Shown: piece by piece, positions 21,110 to 33,713 of the stretch
Layout: each line of letters starts with the position of its first letter
How positions within the stretch are numbered: position 1 is the stretch's first letter
DNA from: Synaphobranchus kaupii
Lineage: Eukaryota; Chordata; Actinopteri; Anguilliformes; Synaphobranchidae
NCBI GenBank assembly: GCA_029718625.1
Contig: CM056378.1
Span: 61,093,027 to 61,157,026 of the forward strand
Direction of reading: 5' to 3'
DNA: 64,000 nt
Made by a program: the position numbers and the translations under genes
Notes under the pieces: generated by a model
Databases searched by the model: none
What the model saw: only the letters and a program-made list of their open reading frames with translations
What the model was told of the DNA's origin: nothing

Positions 21110-22049
21110 AGGCTACCAGGAGAGCCCTATCACTACAGACAACTGATGGTCTGTTGATATGGGTACCCAGACTGCCCTACACCAAGCTGCTAGATTAACA
21201 ATTCCTAAAGAAATTGTACGTGGGAGGCCGTTTTGGTTAGCGAGGAGACGCCGTTTTTGAAACTCGCTCTCTTGGATTTTTAAAACTGGGACAAACAACA
21301 GAAAACAACAAACAGATTGCTCAAACCAGAAACCAGCCCATGCCAGGCGAGAGCGGAGGGGTTGGGAAGGGTGGAGGGGAAAGGGTACAGGTGAAAAGTA
21401 AAAGGGGTAAAAATATTGAACACTCAGCAGATCGCGACATGGACAGGGAAGTTAGGAGCAGGAAGATGGAAATACGTCAGAGGGAAGAAGAGTTAAAGGT
21501 GCTTTATAAAGTAAAGGATGAATGTGCAGGTTTTGGATCAGTAAGTCCACTCAAGATATCAACTGCCATAAAACAGGAGCTTGGAGATGTCCAACATGCT
21601 AAAACACTAGCAAACGGAATGTTAATGGTGTTCTGTATGACAGCTGATCAACAAACCAAAGCCTGTAAAGTAAAGAACTTGAGCGGTAAGAGTGTAGAGG
21701 GTTTTATACCTGGAGCCAGCGGTGCTAAAGGGATTATCTATAATGTGTCTTCAGATAACAGAAGAGGAGTTAAAAGCTAATTTGAAAGGAGGGAGAGTGA
21801 TTAAAGCTACACAGATGGGAAAGAATCATAACGGAGAAAGACGAGAGCTCAGCTGTGTTACTGACCTTCCAAGGAGATAAGATTCCAGAGAAAGTTATGC
21901 TAGGTTATCTGTGTTTCCGAGTAAAGGAGTATGAAAGACCACTTTTAAGATGCTATAAATGTCAGAGATTTGGACACATTGCAGCAGTATGTAGGGGAAA
22001 ACGTCGATTTAGGAAATGTGGCGAAGACCATGATATTAAAGAGTGTAAT

Positions 22050-23521
22050 CAATCAATATTTATCAATCAATATTTATTTATATAGCGCATTTCACAACTA
22101 GTTGTCACAATGCACTTAACAGCAAAACCCAGCCTAAACCCCCCACAAGAGCAAGCCAAAGGCAACAGTGGCAAGGAAAAACTCCCTGTTGTAACTAGGA
22201 AGAAACCTTGGAAGGAACCATACTCAATGGGGGAACCCATCCTCCTCTGGTCGGCTCAGGGTCTAGGGCTTAAAGACCAACATGGTCAAAACAGCCAATG
22301 TCCATGATAATATAATTTGCAGCAGCTAGATGACAGTCCAGATGTGGCGGCAGTGATGGTGGGAAACCGGGCGCCGATGGCGGTGGGAGGAGCTGGCAGC
22401 GGTGGTAAGGAGGGAGGGGCAAGCGGCAACAGACAGGAAGCCGGACAGCAACTCTCGAGATGCGGGGCATAAGCCCCGCCGGCAGAATGTAAAAAAAAAA
22501 AGAGAGAGAGAAAACAGTTAGGGGAAGTGTAATAGAGCAGCAGGAGCACCAACTGGAGGGGTGGGGGGTGGGGAAGGGGTGGGAGGGTTGGACAAGTGCC
22601 CCCGCCAGGAGTAATCTATGGCTGCATAGCTATGAAGACAGAGTTTGAGAAACCATGCAGTCATGAGAGGGAAAACAATTCTACCCACCTATCAAGAGCC
22701 AGCCCAAGAAGATGGGGTCACAGCTGTTGACAGGTGACAGTAAGGAAAGGATGCCACCCCACATTACTCTATGGCTAAATGCTTCTCTGGTCCTGTCTCC
22801 AGACTATAGCTCATTATAAGCCTGATCATAAAGGTGCGTTTTTAATCTAGACTTAAATATTGAGACAGTGTCTGATTCCCTTATAAATTTTGGCAGGGTG
22901 TTCCATAGTAGTGGCGCTCTGTAGGAGAAAGCTCTATCACCCGTCAAGTTTTTAGATATTCTTGGGACTACTAGGTAGCCTGCGTCTTGGGAACTAAGTG
23001 ATCTTTTTGGCTTATATGGTAAAAGCAGATTACATATATACACTGGCGCAAGTCCATTTAAAGCTTTAAAGGTCAGAAGCAAAACCTTAAAGTCTATCCT
23101 AAACTTAATTGGTAGCCAATGAAGCGATGCTAGTACTGGGGTAATATGCTCATATTTCTTAGTTCTAGTTAAAATGCGAGTGGCTGCATTCTGCACAAGC
23201 TGGAGATTATTTAGCAAGGACTTAGGGCAGCCAGATAGCAGGGCATTACAGTAATCTAGCCTAGACGTAACAAAAGCATGGATCAGTTTCTCTGTGTCCC
23301 CTATTGATAGGAAGTGCCTTATTTTAGCTATGTTCCTTAACTGAAAGAAAGCTACTCTAGATATGTTTTTTATGTGCGCGCTAAAGGTTAGATCTGGGTC
23401 TATAGTAACACCTAGGTCTTTCACAGCTGAGTTTGGAACAACTAAACAACCATCGAAATTTAAAGTAGATGTACCCAGTTTCTCCCTTTGGTTTTTTGGA
23501 CCTAAAACCAGCATTTCGGTC
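22050..23521 (-). mobile_element. 5'-truncated L2-type LINE inserted in ORF1 of the I LINE
   Basis: On the minus strand it runs from reverse-transcriptase C-terminal coding sequence (23521) through a 3' UTR typical of fish L2/Maui-type LINEs (tggttccttccaaggtttc near 22215, ttgccactgttgcc near 22165) to a tail of ATTGATTGATA repeats at about 22050-22085. The UTR has GC- and CT-rich stretches. Confidence 0.85.
22804..23521 (-). CDS. L2-type reverse transcriptase, C-terminal fragment
   Basis: An open minus-strand frame of about 236 codons runs to a stop at 22804. It carries the region after the catalytic palm: DLGVTIDPDLTFSAHI, SRLDYCNALLSGCP, LQLVQNAATRILTR, HWLPIKFRI, LTFKALNGLAPVYI and RAFSYRAPLLWNTLP. 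These are standard landmarks of fish L2/Rex-type LINEs. The upstream polymerase core was never inserted (5' truncation), so the fragment is inactive although its frame is unbroken, suggesting a fairly recent insertion. Confidence 0.85.
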
Positions 23522-23692
23522 TAATGGACATGTTAAATGCTGCAATTGTGGGGGAAGTCATGTGGCTGCATTTTGAGGATGCCCCCATCATGCTAAGGCT
23601 GAACTAGTACAGAAAGTCAGGGATGAGAGTGAGGTTTCATATGCAGAAGCACTGAGAAGAATTGAGGGAGTAAGAAGCAATAGCCAGTGTAG

Positions 23693-25149
23693 TGAAGTTT
23701 GGTCACTTTTATTCAGAATTAATTATGTTCAACACTCAATTAGAATTCTATACGTCAGTAGAGCCCAACTTAGTGAAATAACGTAGACACGACAATGGGT
23801 TGGAAAAATTACATGTTTTATTGTCTACAACTATGAATATCTGAATAATTGAAACAATAATTGATATAACAAGAGGAATATGTTCTATGACTTAATCTTA
23901 ATCAGAGGAAATGATAATTATGTGATGGCTAAATATAGAAGCTAACAGTCCTACCATTAACAAAGGTTAGTTTGTGTTATTGGTTAATGACACGCTAAAC
24001 TATATTTTGTGGTTAGCTCGTTTTATCAGTCTCATAAATATAAAGTTTTAACAGTATAAAACTACAAGGTCAGGGAAATTGGCTATTCCTGATAGAAACG
24101 CGCATAGCAAAACAAAATACAAACAACAGAGGGAACCAGCAGTAAAATGACCTCAACAGGGTATTACAGATTTTATGCTGGCCTATCAATTGATGTCAGT
24201 TCTAAATAAAATGCGTTTCAATACTTAACGGTAACAAAGGGAAGGCCAGTCCCAATTCCGTAAGTGATGTCAGCTCGTCAGCTGATCCAAGGTCCCGGCA
24301 GGTGCGTGGACTCCTAGAGACTTCTTCTCCGAAGTCGAGTCACGACAGGTTTCCAGTCAGGTCGACGTGGACGTGCACAGATCTCCACTTGGGTCCGGCC
24401 GCAAGGGAGACAGTTGAGGAACAGTTTGAAGAAACGTGTCCTCAAAGCAGCTGTTGAGAATAAACCAGCTTGGTTTATTCTGTGGACGGTGGCAGGCCAA
24501 CTCTGTCTTGGTGGTCAGGCGAGATGCGGGTTGGGAAACGCAGAAGTCCGTCAGGGTTTCAGTGGTGCATCTGGTAGGTGTAAGACAGCGTCTTTACCAT
24601 CAGAGCCGTCCGGGTGCGTCTGGTAGGGGTAAGGCTGTGCCTTTCCCATCAGAGCCATCCGGGTTCAGTGGTGCGTCTGGTAAGGGTAAGACTGCGTCTT
24701 TCCCATCAGAGTGAAGTTGGTAAAGTTACATGGGTTTTTATGGTCAAAATTCCTTTGATCCCAATTGGTAGATGGCTTTAGGGCACCCATACAATAGATT
24801 AGCTCATTCCCTTGGAACCAACAATGAAACATAGAAGGACCAGCTATTTCCAATCAGCTCAGGGTGTGCGTTTGTGTGTTAAATTTGGGTCCCCCCTCTC
24901 CTTCTCTAAAGAGGGGGGTGTTCCTGCCCAACCCGGTGCCTGATTGATCAAGCAGTCTGTGTTCATCTCAGAGTCACATGAAGAATTTGGACAGACACGC
25001 CATTGTGCCTCAGTTGATCAGGAGTGTTAATTGTGAATGACTCCGCAGGAGTTCCCAGTCTCATGATCAGAAAGCCAGAGTCCCAAAATGTCCCTGTGTA
25101 ACCATTACACCAGGTAGCAGGACCTGGGAGGCAGCAATCCTTGCATTCA
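23693..25149 (-). mobile_element. Solo LTR (1457 bp) with GTAG target duplication
   Basis: On the minus strand it opens TGAATGCAAGG and ends AACTTCA. GTAG flanks it at 23689-23692 and 25150-25153, and the LINE ORF1 resumes right after. AATAAA lies ~15 nt before the 3' end on that strand, which sets the orientation. A ~55-bp unit (gtgcatctggta...tcagag) is repeated about three times at 24546-24712. Confidence 0.75.
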
Positions 25150-25428
25150 GTAGAACCAGATGACTCAATCCTGATCAAAAAGAAGGCATTTCTTGCATTT
25201 TTTTCTGAGGCAGTGTGGAGAATCAGATGTTATACGGGCGGTAATTGCAGTGGCAGACAAATTTCTTGGGATCGAATATGTTCTCCCTGAAGCACTGTAT
25301 AAGTATATGTATGCAGGAATAGCTGGAAGTCAACAAGTAGCCAGCAGTCAGGTCAAGGACAAATCAGATGAGGAGTATGTGGATACGGATGAGGATGAAA
25401 TGAATAGCTAAGTTCTTAATTATGTTTT

Positions 25429-28400
25429 ATGTCCTGCAGTCTAGTAGCTAATGGTCAGGAATTAAAAAGGTTTGTTGATGCATTTATGGAGAAACCAGAT
25501 TTGATATGTGTACAGGAGACTTGGCTTAAGCCATATTTAGATTTTGTAATTCCAGGGTATGAATGCATAAGGGCAGACAGGGTAAACAGAGTAGGGGGAG
25601 GATGTGCCACATTTCTTAAGAGGTTTACAATACAGAAAAGTAGAAATCAACACTGAGCTTGAATGTGTGGTTGTTAATGTGTGGTCATCACAAGGAAAGA
25701 TCTCTGTAGTTAACCTCTACAACCCTGGACTACAGTTGGAGGAAGAGAAGCTGGAAGGTATAATGGATAAAGTCGAGCTACCAGTAATATGGGTTGGGGA
25801 TTTTAATGCACATAATGCAGTTTGGGGGAGTAGAACACGAGATAGAAATGGAGTTGTGCTGGAGGATTTTCAAGACAAACACGGACTCGTAGTGGACCAA
25901 CATGGTTCAAGTCAGTCGGGCAGCAAAATCATGCATAGACTTAACATTCACATCAGCTGAGCTTGCTTTAGTGGGGGAATGGGATATAATGGACAGATAC
26001 ACAATGGGAAGTGATCATGTTCCAATATTAAGCAGGATTGGTAGGACATTAGTAAAAGAGCAGGATAACAGGCTAAGGAGATACAATTACTCAAGGGCAA
26101 GGTGGGAAGAATTCAAAGAGAAAACTCAGGCAGAGGTTGGAAACGTAAGTAGTGAAAATGTGGATAGGTGGAACAGATCACTTTGTGAAATGCTAACATT
26201 AGCTGCAGATGAGTTCATACCAAAAACACAAGGTATAAAAGAGCGTCAGATTGTACCATGGTGGAATGATGCATGCAATCTTGCTGTACGTGATCAGAAT
26301 AAAGCATACAGGAGGTTAAGGAATAGTCCATTAGAAAGCTATGCAATTGAATACAAGAAACTCAGGGCAAAGGCTAGGAGGGTTATAAAGCATGCAAAGA
26401 GATAAATCTGGCGAAAGTTTTGCAGTACTTTAACACCGCAAACAGAGGTTAAGAGGTTATGGGCTTTGGTGCATCGAATGGCAGGGGTGTACAGGACATC
26501 AACCGTACCAATTTTACAATCTGGAGGACAGGAGGCAGTTGACAACAAAGCTAAGGCAGACATGCTAGTTAAAACATTTAAAGCAGTGCACAGCTTAGAG
26601 AATATAAGCCCAGTAAGCAAAAAGAAGAGGGAGGAGAAGTTGAAGAATGATAATTTCAAACTAGAACATAATAATGATAATACAAATGTAGTGAATACCT
26701 TCTTTTCTCTACAAGAACTTAAACAAGCCATTCAGAAAGGGAGAGACACAACACCTGGAAGGGATGGGTTAGGGTACCAGATATTTCGCCATCTGGATGA
26801 CCTTCTACTAGATGAGATAATTAATAATAAATACATTATGGGAGCATGGACATTTGCCAAAAGAATTGAAACACTCAATTGTTGTCCCTATACAGAAACC
26901 TGGTAAAACAGCAAATTAACCTGGCTCTTTTCACCTAATTGCACTTACAGCTGTATTATGTAAAATTATGGAACGTATGGTTACAGATTAGTATATCAGA
27001 GTGGCTTTAGGGTTGGACGATCCACAATAGACTCTGCACTAGTGCTAGATTTGGAAATCAGGAAGGCCTTAGAAAATAAAGAAGCAGTAGTGGGAGTATT
27101 TCTCGACATTGAGAAGGCATATGATATGTTGTGGAAGGAGGGTTTAGTGATGAAGCTGTATGATGCTGGGGTACGAGGTAGGATGCTAAACTGGATCAAG
27201 AACTTCAAGTAAGAGTAGGTGGGGCTATATCCTGTGAATAAATTGTGGCTAATGGGACCCCCCAGGGAAGTGTAATTAGCCCAGTTTTGTTTAATATAAT
27301 GATCAATGATATTTTTTGTAAAGTGGGAAATGGTTTTGGTGTATCGCTATTTGCTGATGATGGGGCCATATGGAAAAGAGGTCGAAATTTAGATCATATT
27401 CATCAACAACTGCAGCAGGCATTGGATAAAGTAATGACATGGGCAGAGGAATGAGGATTTAAAATTTCAGTTGCAAAGTCAAAGTATGTGGTCTTTGGCT
27501 TTAAAAAGAAAATGTCACAGCAGGACCTCAGGCTATATAACAAGCCTATTGAAAGAGTGAAAACATTCAAATTTCTGGGTGTCTGGTTTAAGGAGAGAAT
27601 GACAAGGAGGGTACATAGAGAAGACAGTTGCAAAGTGTGAGAAAGTCATTAATGTCATGCGATGTCTGGTAGGATCTGACTGGGGAGCAGATAGAGAAAC
27701 ATTAATGATGATATACAGGGCAATTATAAGATCTGCAACTGATTATGGGTGTATGGCTTATGGGACTGCAGCTTCCTCTGTTCTAAAGAAGTTGGATGTG
27801 GTGCAGGCTAAAGCACTTAGAATATGTAGCGGGGCTTTTAGAACAACACCTATTAATGCACTTTTAATTTAAATGGGGGAAACCTCATTAGAGCTGAGAA
27901 GGAGCAAATTGTCTCTGAACTACAGGTGTAAGATACAGAGTCATAGGTTTTTAATACCTGCTAAGAGTTTGTTGTGGGAGCACTGGGAACTTCAAGGAAG
28001 GGGAGGAAAAGTAGGAGGGGGAGTCTAGTAAATTCCATGGGTGAGAGAGCACAGGAGGTGGGAGTGAAAGATTTGATGATGGGCCCGACAGTGTACTGGC
28101 CATTTGTTCCACCATGGCTTTTACCAGAACCCGATGTAGACTTTTCTATATTCAACAGAATCAAGACGAAGGATGCAGGTGATCCTGTGATTTTAGTTAG
28201 TGACCATCTTAAAGTAAAATGGGCAGATTTCATACAGATTTACACTGATGGCTCCAAGAATCTGAGTAATGGAAAAGCTGCAGTAGGAATAAGCATTCCG
28301 CAATTACAGATACAACATGGAAAGCGATATCAAATCATGTGTCAGTCTTCACTACAGAGCTTGTGGCAATCTTGTGGGCACTTGGGTGGGTGGAGGAAGT

Positions 28401-28690
28401 CCAGGAAAGATGATTATATGCTCAGATTCTACTGCAGCACTAATGGCACTGAAGGGAGGGAAAAGTGGGGCCAGACCAGATCTAATAGTAGAAATTTTGA
28501 CTATGTTAAATCGAGTATCTAAGTTGGGGAACACTGTGGGGTTTTTCTGGGTCCCAGCTCACGTAGGAGTACAGGGGAATGAAGAAGCTGATAAGGCAGC
28601 AAAAAGAGCCGTCAATAGGAAGGAAATAGATATGGAAGTATTGTATGGAAGGGTAAAGTGCAAGGCCGCGATCACACCGGATCCGCTTTA
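25429..28690 (+). pseudogene. I-type LINE ORF2: endonuclease, reverse transcriptase, RNase H (main part)
   Basis: In order: an APE-type endonuclease (DLICVQETWLK, VGDFNAHNAVWGS, GSDHVPI), a reverse transcriptase (TPGRDGLGYQIFRHL, VGVFLDIEKAYDM, GTPQGSVISPVLFN, SLFADDGAIW) and an RNase H domain (IYTDGSKN, ICSDSTAALMALK, WVPAHVGVQGNEEAD). The catalytic FADD box and the RNase H Asp and His residues are present. At least six frame changes or stops break the frame (near 25650, 25960, 26410, 26910, 27210, 27455 and 27870). A Harbinger element cuts the gene right after GRVKCKA. The presence of RNase H places it in the I clade rather than L2 or Jockey. Confidence 0.85.
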
Positions 28691-28960
28691 ACAGCTGGGG
28701 GCGCCTTTTTTGAATTGTTTTCGATGAGTTTGAAGCGTTTTCCACGCTACTTTTGCGCCCCGGGCGCCTCGCGTTTATCTGCTCCAGGCGCCTCGCTGTT
28801 TTTCGAAAAATGCTCGGTGCGCACAGGGTTGAAAATATCTCAACTTGAAGCGCTCTGAGGAAAAATGCGCGCCACGTCACTGTCATTCTTTTCTCCTCTG
28901 TCCAATCGCACGAAAGTAGAGGCGGGCCTTGATTCTTCTGTTATTCCTGTTGTAAAAAAA

Positions 28961-30164
28961 GATGGAGGAGAAGTTGGTCGTTGCCGTTTCAGCCTACCCG
29001 GAACTGTATGATTTCACAAATCGTGAATACCACGATAAAAATAAGCGGTCCAAGGCATGGAGACAAATTGGTGCCATGATCGACGTCGATGGTAAGTTAT
29101 TTTCTTTCTAAAAATGTATAAAAGCACGATACTGTTCAGAATAGGCTAGTTGGTAACGGTAGTTAGGCTACAAGTAAGCTTGCAATACTAACGACATCTC
29201 ACAGAGCTGTGTACAAAGTTTACGTTAGTTAACGCCAACTCTGTCTGTATTCTGCTTTAAAGTAGCTAGATAGTAGCTAGATTGTCTATATTCCAGCACT
29301 GCTGGATGGTTGACCATTGATATGTTTATACTGCTTTTTGCTAGAGGAGGAATGCAAGAGAAAATGGAAGTACCTGAGGGACAAATATATAAAAGAAAGG
29401 AACACAGAGAAAAAAGAAAAGAGAAGTGGTTCAGAAGGAGGTAGTCAGCAGAAGAGATGGAAGTTTTCAGCTATAATGTCGTTTTTGGAGGCTCATATTA
29501 AAGAGAGGGCCACAAGCTCCAATCTAAATAATAAGGTTACATCAGAGAGCAGTGCTAATGCTGCTTCCTGTGGTGTCATCAGGGGTAGGTGTAGCAAATG
29601 TTGGGCACGTAAGTTAACAGAAAGTGTAGCAAACGTACAAGTACAATAGCATCTTGAAAATCACAGTGTCCGTTGGTGTCTCATCTCTACTGATTAGAGA
29701 GTGAAATGGGTCTAGTTAAATAATTGACTGAGCAACTGCTACAGGGGCATTGCACTGTGGTGCTCTGACCTCTCTAATTTGGATGGGTAAATGTGAAATG
29801 AGTCTGACAAATTACAATTATGACATTGACAATTAAGTCCTATTCTATGTATTTTCCTTTAGTCTGAAGATGGACAATCACCCTCCACATTAATCCCTGA
29901 ACCCCCCCCCCCCCACCCACTGTGGAAACCCCTGTCCACCCTCCTACGTCCAAAGGGAAGAAGCGAAGAAGGGATCAAGAGGAGCAGTTAACAGAATACC
30001 AGCGCGAGCTGCTTGCTGTTGTCAACAAACCTCTTGATGAGGATGAGCACTTTTTTATGAGCCTCATACCAGCGATGAAACGCTTACCACCTCAAATTAG
30101 GTCTGAAGTTAAGGTAAAATTCATGCAAATTATAAATGCGGCTGAATTTCAAGGTGAATTTTAG
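28961..30164 (+). CDS. Harbinger partner protein, MADF-BESS type, three predicted exons
   Basis: Exon 1 (28961-29091) begins MEEKLVVAVSAYPELYDF, a MADF N-terminus, and ends at a GTAAGT donor. Exon 2 starts after a tttttgctag acceptor near 29342 (EEECKRKWKYLRDKYIKE, MADF C-terminus) and ends near 29585. Exon 3 starts after cctttag near 29863 and ends at a TAG at 30162-30164. It contains a proline tract and a BESS-like end (DEDEHFFMSLIPAMKRLPPQ). In Harbinger elements this DNA-binding protein helps bring the transposase to the ends and into the nucleus. No stop or frame break is visible in the predicted exons. Exon limits are inferred from splice signals alone. Confidence 0.75.
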
Positions 30165-30170
30165 GTTCAA

Positions 30171-30195
30171 ACACACACACACACACACACACACA
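30171..30195. repeat. (AC)n microsatellite
   Basis: About 12 AC units directly before a Tc1-type MITE. Confidence 0.9.
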
Positions 30196-30814
30196 TACAG
30201 TGGGTTCCACACTTACTGGCACCCCTGGCAATGCACAAAAAATACTTAAAAATAAATAAATAGACAATATAATTAATGACTTAACTCACTTAAATGTTTT
30301 TTTTTTAAATTTTTGTTGCTTCCATTGAAACATTAAAGGGGAACGACGGGTTATTTCTTAAATTTCTATATGGATTTTATATGTTTAATGTGAGTCTTAA
30401 AGCTTACCGCACTAGAACTGTTATCTATTTATCATATTTATATATTTATTTATTTATATATTTATCTATCATATAATATATTTATGTTTATCAGTGAATC
30501 TGATCAATTTCCAACCTTCCAGTATACAGTATAGACATGCAGCTGGAATTAACCACCACTGACGTATATCAGCGTGACACAACGTGTCTGGTAACAAGGG
30601 AACCAGGAGGCACAGTTCTAGTGCAGTAAGCTTCAAGACTCACATTAAACATATAAAATCCATATAGAAGTTTAAGAAATAACCCGGCGTTCTCCTTTAA
30701 GTACAGTATTTCTTACATGTTGGCATTTGGAGTGTTATTTCTTTTTTTTGTAGTTTTTTTTTTTTCTCAGTACATTTCCAGTCAGGGGTGGCAATAATTC
30801 TGGAGCCCACTGTA
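30196..30814. mobile_element. Tc1/mariner-type MITE inside the Harbinger
   Basis: It begins TACAGTGGGTTCC and ends GGAGCCCACTGTA with subterminal ctggcacccctgg / ggggtggca. TA target sites are included in the coordinates. It is itself split by the MITE at 30337. Confidence 0.75.
30337..30696. mobile_element. TTAA-flanked MITE with ~85-bp arms, nested in the Tc1 MITE
   Basis: Left arm aggggaacgacgggttattt and right arm ending aaataacccggcgttctcct are inverted copies extending ~85 bp inward. TTAA lies at 30333-30336 and 30697-30700. Confidence 0.85.
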
Positions 30815-31618
30815 CACACACTAACACAGACAGTATTAATTGCTGGATTTTTATTTTATTTTTTTTGTATGTATGTAAATAATAATAATAGTGGTTCCAA
30901 TTGAATTGTGATGACATGTTGAAATAAAGTTCTGCCCTTTCAACTGATGGGTCTTCACATGGTATTCTCTGAGTCAGATTTTACAATTTGTAACAGGATA
31001 ACACCATATGTCTCAGAACCTTATAGTACTGGTAGGAATAAGTAGGAACATGTTTAATAAGCATCCCAGGAACTCTATTTTATGGGAATATCATTGCATC
31101 TTTGAGTGAAATGCTAATTGAACACATTTAATTTTTAATCTCTCTCCATTTTCTATTGTTTTCAATAATGGTGTTTTTAATATGTGGTTTATAATGGTAA
31201 ACGTTTAATTAAACTCATCAGTTCAACCCACGAAGACACTCTTACTGCAGTGCTCTTAATATGTTCTTTTGCACTGGAACGAGTGTAAACCAAGGTTACA
31301 AATTAGGGAGAAAATCCTTGGAGTAGAAACTCAATATTGGTAAGTATCGATAGAAAACTAAGAATCTCTTATTTTTAGTGGTGTGGGGTTAATGAGACTG
31401 ATTTTAAATATTTTATTTATTGCTATTTGTACGTATGCGGATACATTGGAATGTTTTGGTCTGGGAGCATCCCAGCATGCATACACACACCAGTATTAAC
31501 ATTCAAAAATCACACTAGTCTTTAAAAAAAGTTTAATGGATATTGTAGATACTCTTTTCTGATTATTTGGTGGCTCTTAAAAGAGCCTTTTATGTTGATG
31601 TCTGACATCATTGGTGTG

Positions 31619-33474
31619 TCAAACCACTGTATGCTGCCATGGCACTTCACCAGTTGGTGACGAAAAGTAGGCGGTGAACTTCTCCCTCACTGCAATTGCA
31701 TCTCTGGAAGTGTTGTTGCTGCTAAGCCGGGAGATATCCTGCATCCCAGTTGATGACTCTAGATGCATGACTGTGCTGCTGGGGTCCTCTTCATCTGCAG
31801 AGTGCCAACGGATGAAGTTGTGCAATATGCACGTTGCCTTCACCACAACTTCAGCAACCTCAGGTGTGACACCGAGGACCCTTCTGTAGAGCCGCCACTG
31901 TGAGGCAAGGATCCCGAAAGCACACTCCACCATCCTCCGGGCTCGTGACAGACGGTAGTTAAAAATGCGCTGTTCTGGTGACAAGCGTTGCCCGGGGAAT
32001 GGCCTCATCATGCATCTCCGCAAGGGGAACGCCTCATCTCCCACAAACACGTAAGGCGTGGCTTCTTCAGCTCCTGGGAGAGGTTTGTCTGCAGGGAGGT
32101 CCATGGCTTGATGGAGAAGGGCTTGGCCGAACGTTGAAGACACCAGTGTACCTCCATCACTGCTTTTGCCGTAGACCCCAATATCGACGACTCAATCTGT
32201 ATTTTGCATCCACGACTGCAAGGAGAATGATGGAGAAGGTGCCTTTATAATTGTGGTAAAGGGAACCACTATTTGATGGAGCTTGGATGGCAACATGCTT
32301 CCCATCAATGGCACCTACACAATTTGGGAAGTCCCACAGTGTTTGGAAATCCTCTGCAAATTCTTTCCACTCCTCCTTACCAGGAACCGGCATATATTCC
32401 TCCACCAGGCTCGTCCAGAGGACCTCACACACCTCCCTGACAATCCACAGTGGAGAAACCAACCCTATAGCTGAATGCTATAGAACGGTAGGAGTCCCCA
32501 GTGGCCAGAAATCTGAAATGTGACAGGGGAGTTGCATGTGTTTAAATACAAGTCAAATGATAATGCGAAAAAATATATATTTTGCAATTTGCAACACGTT
32601 TTCAAAGAAAAAGTAACCCATATTGTAAAACCAGATCTACAGTTCAGTCCGTAAGTATTTGGAGAGTGACACATTTTATGTTGTTTTGGCTCTAGTCCAG
32701 CACATTGGATTTTGAAATGGATCAGTGACTATGAGCTTATAGTTTAGACATTCAGCTAATACTTATGGACTGCGCTGTATATTATAAAAATGTACAGTTG
32801 CCTATTAAGTAGCTATTTCACTAGGGTACTGAAATGCTTTGTTCTCGGTACAGCTAACTGGCCATTTATTCATTATTCAGTTTTACATTTTGAAATTGCA
32901 TATAGTTAATTTGTACTTTTCTTGTTAACTAAGCTGGAAATGATATATATTGTTTGTTGTGGTTTCTTGAACAATTCTTGGCTAATGTACAAGTACCTTT
33001 AACTCAATGTACCCTTTCAGTTAAGTCTCCCAAGTAAAGATTACAGCACCATCTTGTGGAAATTGTTGGTAATTGTTAAGAGTTAGCGAACGGTCTTTTA
33101 TCCGTATTTTTTTTTTTTCTGTGCAGTGAAACAATGTTACCGCAGATATAAGGTTACAATGTTGCCTAACATTACCTCAAGCAGATGCACAGACGCTCGG
33201 CTGGTGAAATAGCTTCCCTGTAGTTGGTGCTGATCTTATAGATTTTGGACCCAACTATAGATAAAAGCTGATCAAACTGATCTCTGCTCAGCCTAAAATA
33301 TTGCTGGAACCTATTCTCGTGAAGACGAAGCTCTTGAATGAGTTGATGATATTCCCCCTGTTGTTTTCTTTTTTTGAGAATTTCATGGACCCAGATGGAC
33401 CTTTCTTTGTTATTTAACTCTTTTTGTCGGTCACTCTCCAAAAGAGCAAACGCAAATGCTCTCCTCTTATCCAT
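31619..33474 (-). pseudogene. Harbinger DDE transposase, nearly intact, two predicted exons
   Basis: The ATG at 33474 opens exon 1 (MDKRRAFAFALLESDRQKEL...SPAERLCICLR), which ends at a GTAATG donor after 33176. Exon 2 starts after a cacatttcag acceptor near 32513 (FLATGDSYRSIAFSYRVG). The catalytic residues are in GAIDGKH (Asp), a following GKSSDGG (Asp) and RRMVECAFGIL (Glu). The frame ends QHTVV-stop at 31619. Two single-frame slips are visible, one before IVREVCEVLW near 32455 and one after the DAKYRLS stretch near 32190. The other domains are clean. With these two slips it is probably inactive now, but it must have been active recently. Confidence 0.8.
32638..32779. mobile_element. 142-bp Tc1-type MITE in the transposase intron
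   Basis: TACAGTTCAGTCCGTAAGTA at the left pairs with taatacttatggactgcgctgta at the right. It lies in the predicted intron of the Harbinger transposase, so it need not disturb the gene. Confidence 0.75.
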
Positions 33475-33713
33475 GGTTTCAAAAATATAAATAACGGACC
33501 AAAATGTACAGTTAAATTTTATTAGTTCGTTTAATGTTGTAAACAACTTCAGCCAAGTGATTGACAGGTGCGAAGTTCGGTTGCCTAGCAACAACAAAAA
33601 AGACGCGTTCAACGTTTTTTTTCCATATAGGCTTCGAAAATTAAAAACAGGAGGCGCCTCACGTTTTGAAGCTGTTAAAGCGGATCCGGTGTGATTGCGG
33701 CCTAAGAGCTTAA

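Larger units (their letters stand above)
21340..25411 (+). pseudogene. I-type LINE ORF1 (nucleic-acid-binding protein), interrupted
   Basis: The ATG at 21340 begins MPGESGGVGKGGGERVQVKS. Later come CYKCQRFGHIAAVC (CCHC) and CGEDHDIKEC. After an L2 LINE insertion (22050-23521) the frame resumes with a third knuckle, CCNC-GGSHVAAF, and SYAEALRRIEGVRS. A solo LTR (23693-25149) follows, then KKKAFLAFFSEAV and the end at 25411 (DTDEDEMNS). Frame changes exist within the pieces, near 21780, 23690 and 25200. ORF1 of this clade coats the RNA during retrotransposition. Confidence 0.75.
28664..33702. mobile_element. PIF/Harbinger DNA transposon, nearly complete, two genes
   Basis: Terminal inverted repeats of about 34 bp: GGCCGCGATCACACCGGATC at 28664 and its inverse, one mismatch in that stretch, ending at 33702. 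The right flank is TAA and the left CAA, fitting a mutated 3-bp TWA duplication. It holds a plus-strand MADF-BESS gene and a minus-strand DDE transposase that converge, the standard two-gene plan of the superfamily. It splits ORF2 of the I LINE. Confidence 0.9.

Noticed and set aside
22286..22552. Minus-strand Pro/Ser-rich frame
   Set aside because: It lies in the 3' UTR of the L2 LINE, downstream of its stop codon.
28961..30164. Host transcription factor of the MADF/trihelix type
   Set aside because: It lies between Harbinger terminal repeats, next to the transposase, so it is the element's own partner gene.
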